This document shows positions 40,573 through 49,718 of a DNA stretch of 64,000 nt, in pieces. Position numbers and translations under genes: made by a program. The DNA is taken from positions 1-64,000 of the forward strand of contig JBJMIG010000006.1 of assembly GCA_045806965.1 (NCBI GenBank). The letters run 5' to 3'. The stretch's first letter is position 1. Each line of letters opens with the position of its first letter. The stretch comes from DASYTH01 sp045806965. GTDB lineage: Bacteria > Actinomycetota > Actinomycetes > Mycobacteriales > Pseudonocardiaceae. Below the pieces are notes generated by a model. It searched no databases. It was given only the letters and a program-made list of their open reading frames with translations, and was not told the origin of the DNA.

Positions 40573-41832
40573 TCAGAGGTCGGCCAGCACGGACACCGGG
40601 GACTCCATGGCGTCGGCGACGAAGCGAAGGAATCCGGCCGAGGTCTCGCCGTCGCAGACGCGGTGGTCGAAGACCAGGGACAGCTGGGTGATGCTGCGTG
40701 CCACGATGGCGCCGTCGACGACCCAAGGCCGCGCCATGATGCGGCCCATGCCCAGGATGGCCACCTCGGGGTGGTTGATGATGGCGGCGCTTCCGTCGAC
40801 ACCGAAGCGGCCGTAGTTGTTGAGGGTGAACGAGCCGCAGCCCAGCTCGGCGGCGGTGGCGGAGCCGTCCCGGGCCGCGGTGGTGACCCGGCGGATCTCC
40901 CCGTCGAGGACGCGGGCCGTCATCAGCTCGGCGTTGCGCACGGCGGGGACGGTGAGGCCGCGGTCGGTCTGGGTGGCGATACCGAGGTTGACACCCGCAA
41001 GGTGCAGGATCTGCTCGGACTCGGTGTCCACTCGAGCGTTCAGCGCCGGGAAGCGGGCGAGACCGGCCAGCACGAAGCGCGCGACGAGGGCGAGCAGGCC
41101 CGGGCCGTCGCCGGCGGTGTTCAGCTCGGCGCGGAGCCGCAGGAGCGCGGTGGCGTCCACGTCCGCCCAGATCGTCGCCTCGGGGATCTCCCTGCGGCTG
41201 CGGGCGAGTGCGCCGGCGATGGCCTTGCGGGTGCCCTGCAACGGGATGCGCCGACCGATCGGGAGCCCGGTGCGCCCGTCGGTGCCGGTGGGCGTAGGCG
41301 GGCGAAGGTCCGGTGCGGGCGCGCGCTCGACGTCCGTGCGGGTGATGAGGCCGTCGGGACCGGTGCCCGGGACCGCCGCGAGGTCAAGGCCGCGATCGCG
41401 GGCCAGCTTGCGCACGATGGGGGACATGGCGCGGGGGCGCTCGGTCGGACCGCTGGCCGGCACCACCCTGGTGGGCCGCCGGCGGCGGCGACCGTGTCCG
41501 TTGCCGTTCACGGCCGTCGTGCCGTAGCCGACGAGCACGTTGCCGGAGCCGGCGCGCTCCTCCTCGAGGTAGGTCGCGGCCGCCGAGGGCAGCTCGGCGG
41601 TCACCGAGATCAGTGGGGCGCCGACCCGCACGGTCGTGCCCTCGTCGGCGTGCAACGCGGCGACGACTCCGCCGTACGGCGACGGAATCTCGACCAGGGC
41701 CTTCGCCGTCTCCACCTCGGCGACCGGCGCGTCGATGGCGATCGCGTCGCCGACCTTGACCAGCCAGTGCACCAGCTCGGCCTCGAGCAGACCCTCACCG
41801 AGGTCGGGCAGGACGAACACCTGGCTCGTCAT
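40573..41832 (-). CDS. 2-oxoacid dehydrogenase E2 (dihydrolipoyl acyltransferase)
   Basis: The 419-residue E2 has one lipoyl domain (1-80; lipoyl Lys in EVETAKALVEIPSPYGG), a Gly/Arg linker, a peripheral subunit-binding domain (about 135-170; MSPIVRKLARDRGLDLAAV, GPDGLITRTDV) and a catalytic domain with the intact DHRVCDG motif. It transfers acyl groups from lipoate to CoA. Its ATG overlaps the E1-beta stop. An E3 gene is not present, as is common since E3 is shared. The set most resembles branched-chain 2-oxoacid complexes, but aryl-pyruvate could also be used. Confidence 0.9.
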   Translation of the reverse strand: MTSQVFVLPDLGEGLLEAELVHWLVKVGDAIAIDAPVAEVETAKALVEIPSPYGGVVAALHADEGTTVRVGAPLISVTAELPSAAATYLEEERAGSGNVLVGYGTTAVNGNGHGRRRRRPTRVVPASGPTERPRAMSPIVRKLARDRGLDLAAVPGTGPDGLITRTDVERAPAPDLRPPTPTGTDGRTGLPIGRRIPLQGTRKAIAGALARSRREIPEATIWADVDATALLRLRAELNTAGDGPGLLALVARFVLAGLARFPALNARVDTESEQILHLAGVNLGIATQTDRGLTVPAVRNAELMTARVLDGEIRRVTTAARDGSATAAELGCGSFTLNNYGRFGVDGSAAIINHPEVAILGMGRIMARPWVVDGAIVARSITQLSLVFDHRVCDGETSAGFLRFVADAMESPVSVLADL

Positions 41833-42815
41833 CGCTGGTCCCATTGCAGTGCGTCGACGGCATCGAGGATCCGGTCCACCGACGGCAGATGGTGGTGCTC
41901 CAGCTTGGGTGGCGGGTACGGGATGTCGAACCCGGTCACCCGGCGGACCGGCGCCTCCAGATAGTGGAAGCACTGCTCGGTGATCCGAACGGCGATCTCC
42001 GAGGCGACCGACGCGAACCCCGCGGCCTCGGCCACCACGACCGCGCGGCCGGTCGCCCGGACCGCGGCGGTCACCGTGTCGTCGTCGAACGGGACGATGG
42101 ACCGGATGTCGATCACGCCGAGGTCGTATCCCTCGGTCGCGGCGTGCTCCGCGGCGGCGAGGGCCACCGGGACGGACGGTCCGTAGGCGATCAGGGTGGC
42201 GTCCGCGCCCGGCCGGCGCACTTCGGCCCGGCCGATCGGGGGGACGGGATGCCCGGTGTCGACCTCCTCCCGGGCGAAGTACTGCTTCTTCGGCTCGAGG
42301 AAGATCACCGGGTCCGGGCTGTCGATGGCGTGCCGGAGCAGGCCGTAGGCGTCCTGGTTGGTCGCCGGAGCGACGACGGTCAGGCCGGGTGTCTGGGCGT
42401 AGTACGCCTCCGAGGAGTCGCAGTGGTGTTCGACGCCACCGATCCCGCCGGCGTAGGGCACCCGGACCACCACCGGCAGGCGGACCCTGCCCCGGGTGCG
42501 GTTCGCCATCTTGGCCAGGTGGCTCGCGATCTGCTCGAAAGCGGGGTAGGCGAACGCGTCGAACTGCATCTCGACCACCGGGCGGAAGCCGTTCATCGCC
42601 ATGCCGATGGCCATGCCCACGATCCCGGCCTCGGCCAGCGGGGTGTCGAAACACCGCCGTGCGCCGAACATCTCGGTGAGCCCGTCGGTCACCCGGAACA
42701 CCCCGCCGAGCGGGCCGACGTCCTCGCCGAACATCACCACCGTGTCATCCGCGGTCATCGCGTCCCGCAGCGCGGCGTTGATCGCGCCGGCCATGGTCAT
42801 CTTGATCGCGGTCAT
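41829..42815 (-). CDS. 2-oxoacid dehydrogenase E1 beta subunit
   Basis: The 328-residue subunit opens TMAGAINAALRDAM with VVMFGEDVGPLGGVFRVT, FDTPLAEAGIVGMAIGMAM and GGVEHHCDSSEAYYAQTPGL, all characteristic of E1-beta, and ends with LEAPVRRVTGFDIPYPP. It forms the alpha2beta2 decarboxylase with E1-alpha. ATGA overlaps join it to both neighbours. Confidence 0.92.
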   Translation of the reverse strand: MTAIKMTMAGAINAALRDAMTADDTVVMFGEDVGPLGGVFRVTDGLTEMFGARRCFDTPLAEAGIVGMAIGMAMNGFRPVVEMQFDAFAYPAFEQIASHLAKMANRTRGRVRLPVVVRVPYAGGIGGVEHHCDSSEAYYAQTPGLTVVAPATNQDAYGLLRHAIDSPDPVIFLEPKKQYFAREEVDTGHPVPPIGRAEVRRPGADATLIAYGPSVPVALAAAEHAATEGYDLGVIDIRSIVPFDDDTVTAAVRATGRAVVVAEAAGFASVASEIAVRITEQCFHYLEAPVRRVTGFDIPYPPPKLEHHHLPSVDRILDAVDALQWDQR

Positions 42816-43879
42816 CGCGTGGTCTCCTCGCGGAGCAGCGTCGCCTGAGCGGCGAGCTGGGGCGTCGGCCTCGCGTAGACGTACGCGAACAGCTCCGCCG
42901 GATCCAGGCGGACCTGGGTGGACAGTCCAGTGCGGACCTGCGCGGCGATCTCCTCGGCCGCGGCGGCGAGCTCGGCATCCCGTTCGGCGTCGAGCGCTCC
43001 GTGCGCCACGAGATAGTTTCGCAGCCGCAGCAACGGATCCCGGAGTCGCCACTGCGCGACCTCGTCCTCGCTGCGGTACCGGCCGGCATCGTCGGCGTTG
43101 GTGTGCGCGTCGATCCGGTAGGTGTCCGCCTCGACGAGCGTCGGGCCGCCACCGCCGGCGGCCCGGCGCACGGCCTCCCCCAGCACCGCGGTCAGCGCCG
43201 CGACATCGTTGCCGTCCACCCGGATCGCCGGCACGCCGTATCCGACTCCCTTGTGAGCCAAGGACGGCGCCGCGGTCTGCTGGGCGAGCGGAACCGAGAT
43301 CGCGTACTTGTTGTTCTGCACCAGGAACACCACCGGTGCGGCGAAGACCGCCGCGAAGTTGAGCGCCTCGTGGAAGTCGCCCTCGCTGGTGGCACCGTCC
43401 CCGCACAGCGCCATGACCACGGTGTCCTCGCCCTTGAGCCGGGCGGCGTGCCCGACGCCGACGGCGTGTGGCAACTGGGTGGCCAGCGGCGTCGCCTGCG
43501 GGGCCACGTGGTGCACCGTCGGGTCGTACCCGCAGTGCCAGTCGCCACGCAGCAGCGTCAGCACCTCGACCGGGTCGACCCCGCGCTCGATGATCGCCAC
43601 GGAGTCCCGGTAGGTCGGGAACAGCCAGTCCCCCGGCCGCAGCACCGCCGCGGCGGCGACCTGGCAGGCCTCCTGGCCGGTCGAGGACGGGTAGACCGCG
43701 AGTTGGCCCTGCCGGACCAGCGCGCCGGCCTGCTCGTTGAACCGGCGGCCGATGACCAGTGAGCGGTACCCCGCCAGCAGCTGCTCGGTGCCCGGCAGCT
43801 CGTACCGTTCGTGCGGGACCGCGATGCCGTCGGCGTCGATCAGCGTGATCGGCCGCTTCGCCGGTATCCCAAGCTTCAT
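42812..43879 (-). CDS. 2-oxoacid dehydrogenase E1 alpha subunit
   Basis: The 355-residue subunit decarboxylates the 2-oxoacid with thiamine diphosphate. The TPP/Mg motif runs from GDGATSEGDFHEALNFA to FLVQNNKYAISV. HTNADDAGRYR holds the phosphorylation-loop/active-site segment of branched-chain enzymes. Its start is ATG 43879. It heads the three-gene operon and is divergent from the membrane esterase (216-base gap). In this cluster the complex could supply a branched-chain or aryl-acetyl-CoA starter. Confidence 0.92.
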   Translation of the reverse strand: MKLGIPAKRPITLIDADGIAVPHERYELPGTEQLLAGYRSLVIGRRFNEQAGALVRQGQLAVYPSSTGQEACQVAAAAVLRPGDWLFPTYRDSVAIIERGVDPVEVLTLLRGDWHCGYDPTVHHVAPQATPLATQLPHAVGVGHAARLKGEDTVVMALCGDGATSEGDFHEALNFAAVFAAPVVFLVQNNKYAISVPLAQQTAAPSLAHKGVGYGVPAIRVDGNDVAALTAVLGEAVRRAAGGGGPTLVEADTYRIDAHTNADDAGRYRSEDEVAQWRLRDPLLRLRNYLVAHGALDAERDAELAAAAEEIAAQVRTGLSTQVRLDPAELFAYVYARPTPQLAAQATLLREETTR

Positions 43880-44095
43880 GTAGACCTCCGAACAGATCGT
43901 CGATGGGCCCGTTGGTGTCCGGGTCCAGACGGGGTGGAGATCGGGCGGCGCGGCTACGTCAGTTTTCGTACCCGGGGGTGACGGTGGGTGAGATCCCTAC
44001 CGGAGTTCGCGTAGGCGGGCCGATCCCGTGGACGGATGGCAGTGCGGTCGCCGATCCGTAGGTTCGTGTTGGTCGCACGAACTACTGGAGGAGTC

Positions 44096-45529
44096 ATGAT
44101 CACCACCGCGCCGGGAATCGCGGACACACCGCCGCCGGAGAACGTCGCCAAGACAGGAGACCCGATGCTGAAGCGGGGCCCGCTGCTGATCGTCGCGCTC
44201 ATCGCCGCGGTTGGTGCCGCCGTGATCTACCTGGCCGCGCTGCCCGCCGAGTTCCGCGTCTCGGTGATCTTCGGGATCGTGTTCGCCGTCCTGGGTCTGG
44301 CCCAGTTCGGCACCGCGGCGGCAGTGCTCGCCCGACCCACCAGGCGCCGGCTGTGGTACGCCGCCGGGGCCACGGGCCCGGTCCTCCTACTCTGGGTGCT
44401 GGCCCGGATGACCGGGCTGTTCGCGCCGGACCCCTGGGTTCCGGTGAGCTCGGTGATCGGGTTCACCGACTACCTGGTGGCCCTTCTGGAGATCATCGCC
44501 GCGCTGTTGCTGGCCGGGCACGCGCTGCTCGGCCCGCGACCGCGCCGGACCCTGGGGTGGCGGCTGCTGATCGGGCTCGGCACCGTGCCGCTCGCCGCGC
44601 TGGTGCTGCTGAGCGTCGTGGTCGGGGTGTTCGCGACCAGCGACGGCCTGTCCGGGGCCGGCTTCCCAAGCACCGTGCCGCCACGGAACCTGCCGGCCGG
44701 CGCGCGCAGCACCGTGGAGTACTGCAGCCCCAACGGAAACCCGCTGGCGATGGACATCTACACCCCGGCGGCCGGGCTTCGGCGGCCGGCACCGGTGGCG
44801 CTGTACGTGCATGGCGGCGGCCTGCTCTTCGGCGACCGCAAGACCTCCGGCGTTGGCGGCGGGCTGGCCGATCACGAAGGCGCGCTGTTCCTCCCGTTGC
44901 AGCGGGAGCTCAACGCCCGCGGGTTCGTGGTGGCCTCCATCGACTACCGGCTGCCGCCAGCCGCGCGCTGGCCGGCCCAGATCGAGGACGCCAAGTGTGC
45001 GGTGCGCTTCCTCCGCGCGCACGCCGCGGACCTGGGCATCGACCGGAGCCGGGTGGTCGCCTGGGGCAGCAGTGCCGGCGGGCTCCTGGTATCGCTGCTC
45101 GGCCTCACCGAACCCACCGCCGGCTTCGACGTCGGCCAGTACGCCGACCAGTCCAGCGCGGTGAGCGCGGTGGCCGACATGTTCAGCCCCGCCGACGTCA
45201 CCGACCTCGCCGACGCCGAGTCGGTCATGCGGCTCTTCACCTCGATCGCCATCGGCAACTCCCCCGAGACCCGCCGAGCGGCCAGCCCGGTGACCTACGC
45301 CCACACCGGCGCGCCGCCGTTCCTGATCCTGCACGGCACCGACGACACAGAGATCCCGATCCGCCAGTCCGAGATCCTTGCCGGCCGGTTGCGCTCCGCG
45401 AACGTGCCCACCACGTTCGTCAAGGTGCGGGGCGCCGGGCACAGCCTGGCCACCCCGGGGCAGACGCCGTCGCCGCAACAGCTCACCACGACGGTCGCCG
45501 ACTTCCTCACCAACGCGCCCGGCCGATGA
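44096..45529 (+). CDS. Membrane protein with C-terminal alpha/beta-hydrolase (HSL/BD-FAE-like) domain
   Basis: The 477-residue protein has about five membrane helices (28-180) followed by an extracytoplasmic serine hydrolase domain (about 205-475). Motifs are the oxyanion HGGG (YVHGGGLLFGD), the nucleophile AWGSSAGGLL, the acid in HGTDDTEIP and the His in GAGHSLATP. The ATG at 44096 follows GGAGGAG. The family cleaves esters. A role in product de-acylation or in resistance is possible. Its stop is 11 bases from the convergent UbiB gene. Confidence 0.82.
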   Translation: MITTAPGIADTPPPENVAKTGDPMLKRGPLLIVALIAAVGAAVIYLAALPAEFRVSVIFGIVFAVLGLAQFGTAAAVLARPTRRRLWYAAGATGPVLLLWVLARMTGLFAPDPWVPVSSVIGFTDYLVALLEIIAALLLAGHALLGPRPRRTLGWRLLIGLGTVPLAALVLLSVVVGVFATSDGLSGAGFPSTVPPRNLPAGARSTVEYCSPNGNPLAMDIYTPAAGLRRPAPVALYVHGGGLLFGDRKTSGVGGGLADHEGALFLPLQRELNARGFVVASIDYRLPPAARWPAQIEDAKCAVRFLRAHAADLGIDRSRVVAWGSSAGGLLVSLLGLTEPTAGFDVGQYADQSSAVSAVADMFSPADVTDLADAESVMRLFTSIAIGNSPETRRAASPVTYAHTGAPPFLILHGTDDTEIPIRQSEILAGRLRSANVPTTFVKVRGAGHSLATPGQTPSPQQLTTTVADFLTNAPGR

Positions 45530-45540
45530 GCACCCGGGGA

Positions 45541-47514
45541 TCAGCCGCCCCGCTCGGTGCGGAACACCGCGAACAGCAGGCGGAGCCCGACCATGGCGCT
45601 GACCAGCAGCAGGTTGTAGCCCAGGATCTGGTACAGCGTGATCTCGCCGAGGAACCGCGGCCCGCCATTGGTACCAAGCAGGAGCACGGCCATGATCCCG
45701 GTGGTGGCGCCGATGAGCGCGAGCAGCACCTGGTGCACGATCTCGGTGATCACCCGCCGGTCCCGCTCGTCGGCGAGCAGCCGGACGTTGACCGAGAGCC
45801 GGCCCTCCTCGATCGCCCCGGTGATCCGATCGATCCGGCGGGGTAGCCGGCGCAGCACCGGCAGCAGTGCCATCAGCTCGCGCGTCGCGGTCTGCCGCAG
45901 CGAGGCTGGTTCGAATGCCTCGGTGATCCGGCCGGCGGCGAACGCCCGGGACTCGAGGACGATGTTGAACCCGGGGGCGAGCCGGGCGAGCGTGCCCTCC
46001 ATGGTGGCCAGCGCCCGGAACACGGCGGCCACGGCCGGGGGAATGGCCAGCCCGAACGCGGCCACCAGCCGTAGCAGATCGGTGAACATCTCGACGTCCG
46101 GCGCGGACCCGCTGGCCAGGTGCTTGGCCATGTAGGCGCCGAGCGCTCGCTCCAGCCGCTGCTCGTCGATTTCGTCCGGCCGCAGCACCACCTCGAGCAG
46201 CCCGTCCCGCAGGCCGGCCGGATCGCCGCGGTCGATCGCCAGCAGCAGGTTGGACAGGCCGGTCCGCAACCCGGTGTCCAGCCGGCCGACCGAACCGAAG
46301 TCGAGCATGCCGAGCCGGCCGTCGGTGAGCAGCAGCACGTTGCCCGGATGCGGGTCGGCGTGGAACAGGCCGTGATCCATCACCTGGCGCAGCAGGAAGT
46401 GCAGCAGTCCGCGGGCGAGGCCGGCCCGGTCCAGCCGGCGCTCCTCGATCACCTCGGTCGAGGCGCCCAGCGGCACCCCGTCCAGCCGGTCCATCACCAG
46501 CACCCGCTCGGTGCATAGGTTCTCGTGTACCCGGGGCAGCCGCACCGGCGCCCCGTCGGCGTAGCCGCCGGACACGGCCGCCACGGCGGTGATGTTGCGT
46601 GCCTCGATCCGGAAGTCCAACTCCTCCAGCACCGTCGCGCCGAACCCGTCGGCGAGGCCGACCACGTCCAGACCTCGGGCCCACGACGTGCGGGTCTGCA
46701 GGGTGCTCGCCAGCCGGCCGATGATGTCCAGGTCCCGCTCGACCACCGGGCGCACGTCCGGCCGCTGGATCTTCACCACGGCGTCCACCCCGGACCGCAG
46801 CCGGGCCCGGTGTACCTGCGCGACCGACGCCGAGGCCAGCGGGGTCGGGTCGAACTCGGCGAACACCTCGTCCGGCGTGGCGCCCAACTCGGCCCTGATC
46901 ACCGCCTCGATCTGTTCGATCGGCACCGGCGCCGCCCGGTCCTGCAGCCGGCTCAGCTCGTCGATGAACTCCGACGGCAGCAGGTCCGGCCGGGTGGACA
47001 GCACCTGCCCGAGCTTGACGAACGTGACCCCGCCGTCCTCCAACGCCATCCGCAGCGACCGGGCGAGACCGCGCCGTTGCGGGATTGCGGCCGACCGGGT
47101 CCGCCGGTCTCGCAGGTAGCCGCCGAGCCCGTGCCGGACCATGATGCCGAGAATCCTGGAGTACCGCCGGGTCCTGGCTATCCGGCCGTGCACGGCGCGC
47201 CACAGGCCGAGCACGCCGAACCCGGTGCCGGTCGGCCGGACCACCTCCAGCACCAGCAGGACGCCCATCGCGAGGACCAGCGTGCCGCCGGCGAACGGGA
47301 CCACGAACAGCAGGAACTTGTACTGCTCTCCGGCGGGCGGCTGCGGGATCGACCGGCCGACCAGGCCGGCCACCGTCCAGGACAGGAACGACGCGAAGAC
47401 CGCGCGCACGGCGCCCACCCGCACGCCGAGGACCCGGCGCGCGCCGATCACGATCACCCAGACCGATATGACGAACAGGACCACGCCGAGCAGAGCGAGC
47501 AGCAGGTACGTCAT
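45541..47514 (-). CDS. UbiB/ABC1/AarF-family atypical kinase
   Basis: The 657-residue protein begins with three hydrophobic helices (1-95), then a UbiB-type kinase-like fold: GGVTFVKLGQVLSTRPDLLP, the Ala-rich loop LASASVAQVHRA, VVKIQRP (catalytic Lys), HADPHPGNVLL and MLDFGSVGRL. It ends in two more helices. UbiB proteins assist quinone (isoprenoid) biosynthesis and lipid-quinone handling by ATPase activity. It is third in the operon DAHP synthase-chorismate mutase-UbiB. Its place in a polyketide cluster is unusual and may reflect handling of a quinone-like product. The ATG at 47514 follows GGAGAAG. Confidence 0.88.
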   Translation of the reverse strand: MTYLLLALLGVVLFVISVWVIVIGARRVLGVRVGAVRAVFASFLSWTVAGLVGRSIPQPPAGEQYKFLLFVVPFAGGTLVLAMGVLLVLEVVRPTGTGFGVLGLWRAVHGRIARTRRYSRILGIMVRHGLGGYLRDRRTRSAAIPQRRGLARSLRMALEDGGVTFVKLGQVLSTRPDLLPSEFIDELSRLQDRAAPVPIEQIEAVIRAELGATPDEVFAEFDPTPLASASVAQVHRARLRSGVDAVVKIQRPDVRPVVERDLDIIGRLASTLQTRTSWARGLDVVGLADGFGATVLEELDFRIEARNITAVAAVSGGYADGAPVRLPRVHENLCTERVLVMDRLDGVPLGASTEVIEERRLDRAGLARGLLHFLLRQVMDHGLFHADPHPGNVLLLTDGRLGMLDFGSVGRLDTGLRTGLSNLLLAIDRGDPAGLRDGLLEVVLRPDEIDEQRLERALGAYMAKHLASGSAPDVEMFTDLLRLVAAFGLAIPPAVAAVFRALATMEGTLARLAPGFNIVLESRAFAAGRITEAFEPASLRQTATRELMALLPVLRRLPRRIDRITGAIEEGRLSVNVRLLADERDRRVITEIVHQVLLALIGATTGIMAVLLLGTNGGPRFLGEITLYQILGYNLLLVSAMVGLRLLFAVFRTERGG

Positions 47515-47552
47515 CACGCTTCTCCGGCCAGGTTGGTGCCCGAACCGCGACC

Positions 47553-47936
47553 CTAACGCGGCGCCAGGGACGGGTGGGCGAGATCCGGCCGCAGCACCTC
47601 CGCCCCGGCCAGGTACACGTGCCGGATCTCGGCCCGCGGCAGGCTGGTGTCCACGTGGGCGAGCAGCCGCACCACTCGGGGCAGCGAGCCCGGCACGGCC
47701 ACCTCGGTCGCGCACATCAGCGCGACGTCGGTCAGGCCGAGCTCGCGGGCCGCCGCCGCCGGGAAGGCCGCGGTGAGGTCCGAGGTGAGCGTGAACAGCA
47801 TGCTGACGACGTCATCCGGGCCCAGCTCGTTGCTGCTCAACACCGCGCTGATCAGGCGGGACGTCCCCGCGATGATCGCACCGGCGGTGTCCGCCTCGAT
47901 CTGTATCGCCCCGCGGATCGCCCGCACACTGCTCAT
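47553..47936 (-). CDS. aroH: Monofunctional AroH-type chorismate mutase
   Basis: The 127-residue enzyme converts chorismate to prephenate. It matches the trimeric Bacillus AroH fold: RAIRGAIQIEADT at the start (active-site Arg), LTSDLTAAFPAAAARELG, MCATEVAVPGSLPRVVRLL (active-site Cys, Glu, Arg) and IRHVYLAGAEVLRPDL (Tyr/Arg). This class is less common in actinomycetes than the AroQ types, so its place beside a DAHP synthase in the cluster implies a dedicated branch. It starts at ATG 47936 after GAGGGAG. It is 26 bases from the DAHP synthase. Confidence 0.92.
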   Translation of the reverse strand: MSSVRAIRGAIQIEADTAGAIIAGTSRLISAVLSSNELGPDDVVSMLFTLTSDLTAAFPAAAARELGLTDVALMCATEVAVPGSLPRVVRLLAHVDTSLPRAEIRHVYLAGAEVLRPDLAHPSLAPR

Positions 47937-47962
47937 CGGGCACTCCCTCTCATCTCACGAAC

Positions 47963-49450
47963 TCACGCCACGAACTGCTCGTCCAGCGCCCGCAGCGGCC
48001 GGCTCGCGTCGGCGGCCTGGAGCAGCTCGGCGACGACGAAGGCGAGCTCGATGGCCTGCTGGTCGTTCAGCCGGGGGTCGCACGCCGTCTCGTAGCGGTG
48101 GGCCAGGTCGGTGTCCTGGATGTCCTGCGCGCCACCGAGACATTCGGTGACGTCGTTGCCGGTCAGCTCGATGTGCAGCCCGCCGGGATGGGTGCCCAGC
48201 GCGCGATGCACCTCGAAGAAGCCGAAGACCTCGTCCAGGATGTGATCGAAGTGCCGGGTCTTGTACCCGGCCGATGACGTCCGGGTGTTGCCGTGCATGG
48301 GATCGCACTGCCACACCACGTGGTAGCCGCCGGCCTCGACGGCGCGCACCAGATCCGGCAGCGTGTCCCGGACCCGCTCCGAGCCCATTCGGCTGACCAG
48401 GGTGAGTCGGCCGGGCGTGTTGTGCGGGTTGAGCCGTTCGACGTACTCGACCACCGTCGCCGGCTCCGTGGTCGGGCCGACCTTGACCCCGATCGGGTTG
48501 GCGATCAACTCGGCGAACGCGATGTGCGCGCCGTCCAGTTGTCTGGTCCGCTCGCCGATCCAGACGGTGTGCGCGGACAGGTCGTAGAGCCGCGGCGTGC
48601 CGGCCGACCCGTCCAGCCGCAGCATCCCGGTCTCGTACTCAAGGACGAGCGCCTCGTGGCTGGCGAAGATCTCGGCGGCCGAGAGCTCCCGGCGATCCAC
48701 CCCGCACGCCTCCACGTAGCGCAACGCCCGTTCCACGCCGACGGCCAACCGCTCGTGCCGGGGACCGGCCGCCGAGGTGCGGATGAAGTCCTTGTTCCAC
48801 TTGTGCACCTGGTCCACACTGGACAGTCCGGACGCGGCCACCGCGCGGACCATGTTCATCGTGGACGTGGCATTGGCGTAGGCGCGCAACAACCTGGTGG
48901 GATCCGCGATCCGCGAGGCCGGGTCGGCCGGCAGCGAGTTGACCATGTCGCCGCGGTAGACCGGCAACCCGTCCTTGCCGATGTCCTCCGACCGCGGCTT
49001 GGCGTACTGCCCTGCCATCCGGCCGATGGTGACGATCGGCATGCTCGCCCCGTAGGTCAGCACGGCCGACATCTGCAGCAGCGTCCGGATGTTGCCGCGG
49101 ATGTGTGCGGCGGTGTTGCCGGCGAACGTCTCCGCGCAGTCGCCGCCCTGCAGCACGAACGCCCGGCCGGTGGCGACCCGGCCGAGGGCGGCGTGCAACC
49201 GGTCGACCTCGCCGGGAAAGGTGATCGGCGGTGCCTCGCCGAGCATCCACCGGACCGCCAGCGCGCGGTCCCGGTTGGGCCAGTTCGGTTGCTGCGCGGC
49301 CGGTCTGGCCAGAGCCGCCTCGAGGCGCGCCCGCAGGTCGGCCGGCCAGCCCGCGTAGGTGTCCTGCCCCGCCGACACGTTGCCGCTGCTCAGCAGGTCG
49401 TTCCCGGCGGCCGGGCCGAGATCCGCTGGGCCCGTCGTGGCCTGGGACAT
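47963..49450 (-). CDS. Class II DAHP synthase
   Basis: The 495-residue enzyme condenses PEP and erythrose-4-phosphate to DAHP, the entry to the shikimate pathway. Class II motifs are visible: FVLQGGDCAETFAGNT, YGASMPIVTIGRMAGQYAKPRS, HKWNKDFI, LVSRMGSERV, WQCDPMHGNTRTS and HIELTGNDVTECLGG. The ATG at 49450 was chosen because GAGGAG precedes it; an ATG seven codons upstream is possible. In clusters such extra copies (as in phenazine loci) escape feedback control. With the chorismate mutase it would drive flux to phenylalanine/tyrosine-type precursors. Confidence 0.94.
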   Translation of the reverse strand: MSQATTGPADLGPAAGNDLLSSGNVSAGQDTYAGWPADLRARLEAALARPAAQQPNWPNRDRALAVRWMLGEAPPITFPGEVDRLHAALGRVATGRAFVLQGGDCAETFAGNTAAHIRGNIRTLLQMSAVLTYGASMPIVTIGRMAGQYAKPRSEDIGKDGLPVYRGDMVNSLPADPASRIADPTRLLRAYANATSTMNMVRAVAASGLSSVDQVHKWNKDFIRTSAAGPRHERLAVGVERALRYVEACGVDRRELSAAEIFASHEALVLEYETGMLRLDGSAGTPRLYDLSAHTVWIGERTRQLDGAHIAFAELIANPIGVKVGPTTEPATVVEYVERLNPHNTPGRLTLVSRMGSERVRDTLPDLVRAVEAGGYHVVWQCDPMHGNTRTSSAGYKTRHFDHILDEVFGFFEVHRALGTHPGGLHIELTGNDVTECLGGAQDIQDTDLAHRYETACDPRLNDQQAIELAFVVAELLQAADASRPLRALDEQFVA

Positions 49451-49619
49451 TGCGCTCCTCATGGTCCCCACGCTCCCCGGTCACGGGCACGTTTCTCCCG
49501 GCAAGGCTGACGACGCGATCTCGCAGCCGGATGGAGAACCGGTGGAAAACCCGACCATCGCTTTTCCAGGTGCCTTCCATTGAGCCTGCGACGCCGGGCC
49601 GCAATATCTCCTCCATCGG

Positions 49620-49709
49620 AGGAACGACACCAACCGGGCACGCCGGCTGGCTGGCGTGGCGGATCCGTTCGGCGCGCGGTTCACGGCCATCGTGCCGACC
49701 GGATGGTGA
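49620..49709 (+). pseudogene. Relic of a VOC protein C-terminus
   Basis: The frame ending in TGA at 49707-49709 reads GVADPFGARFTAIVPTGW, matching the last residues of a VOC domain (compare CVDPFGARFTVIV in the protein at 24195-24956). Upstream only about ten more codons stay plausible. The remainder of the gap 49451-49719 lacks a VOC gene. It is a short decayed remnant just ahead of the first asparagine-synthetase-like gene and its ribosome site. Confidence 0.6.
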
Positions 49710-49718
49710 GGAGCTGAC

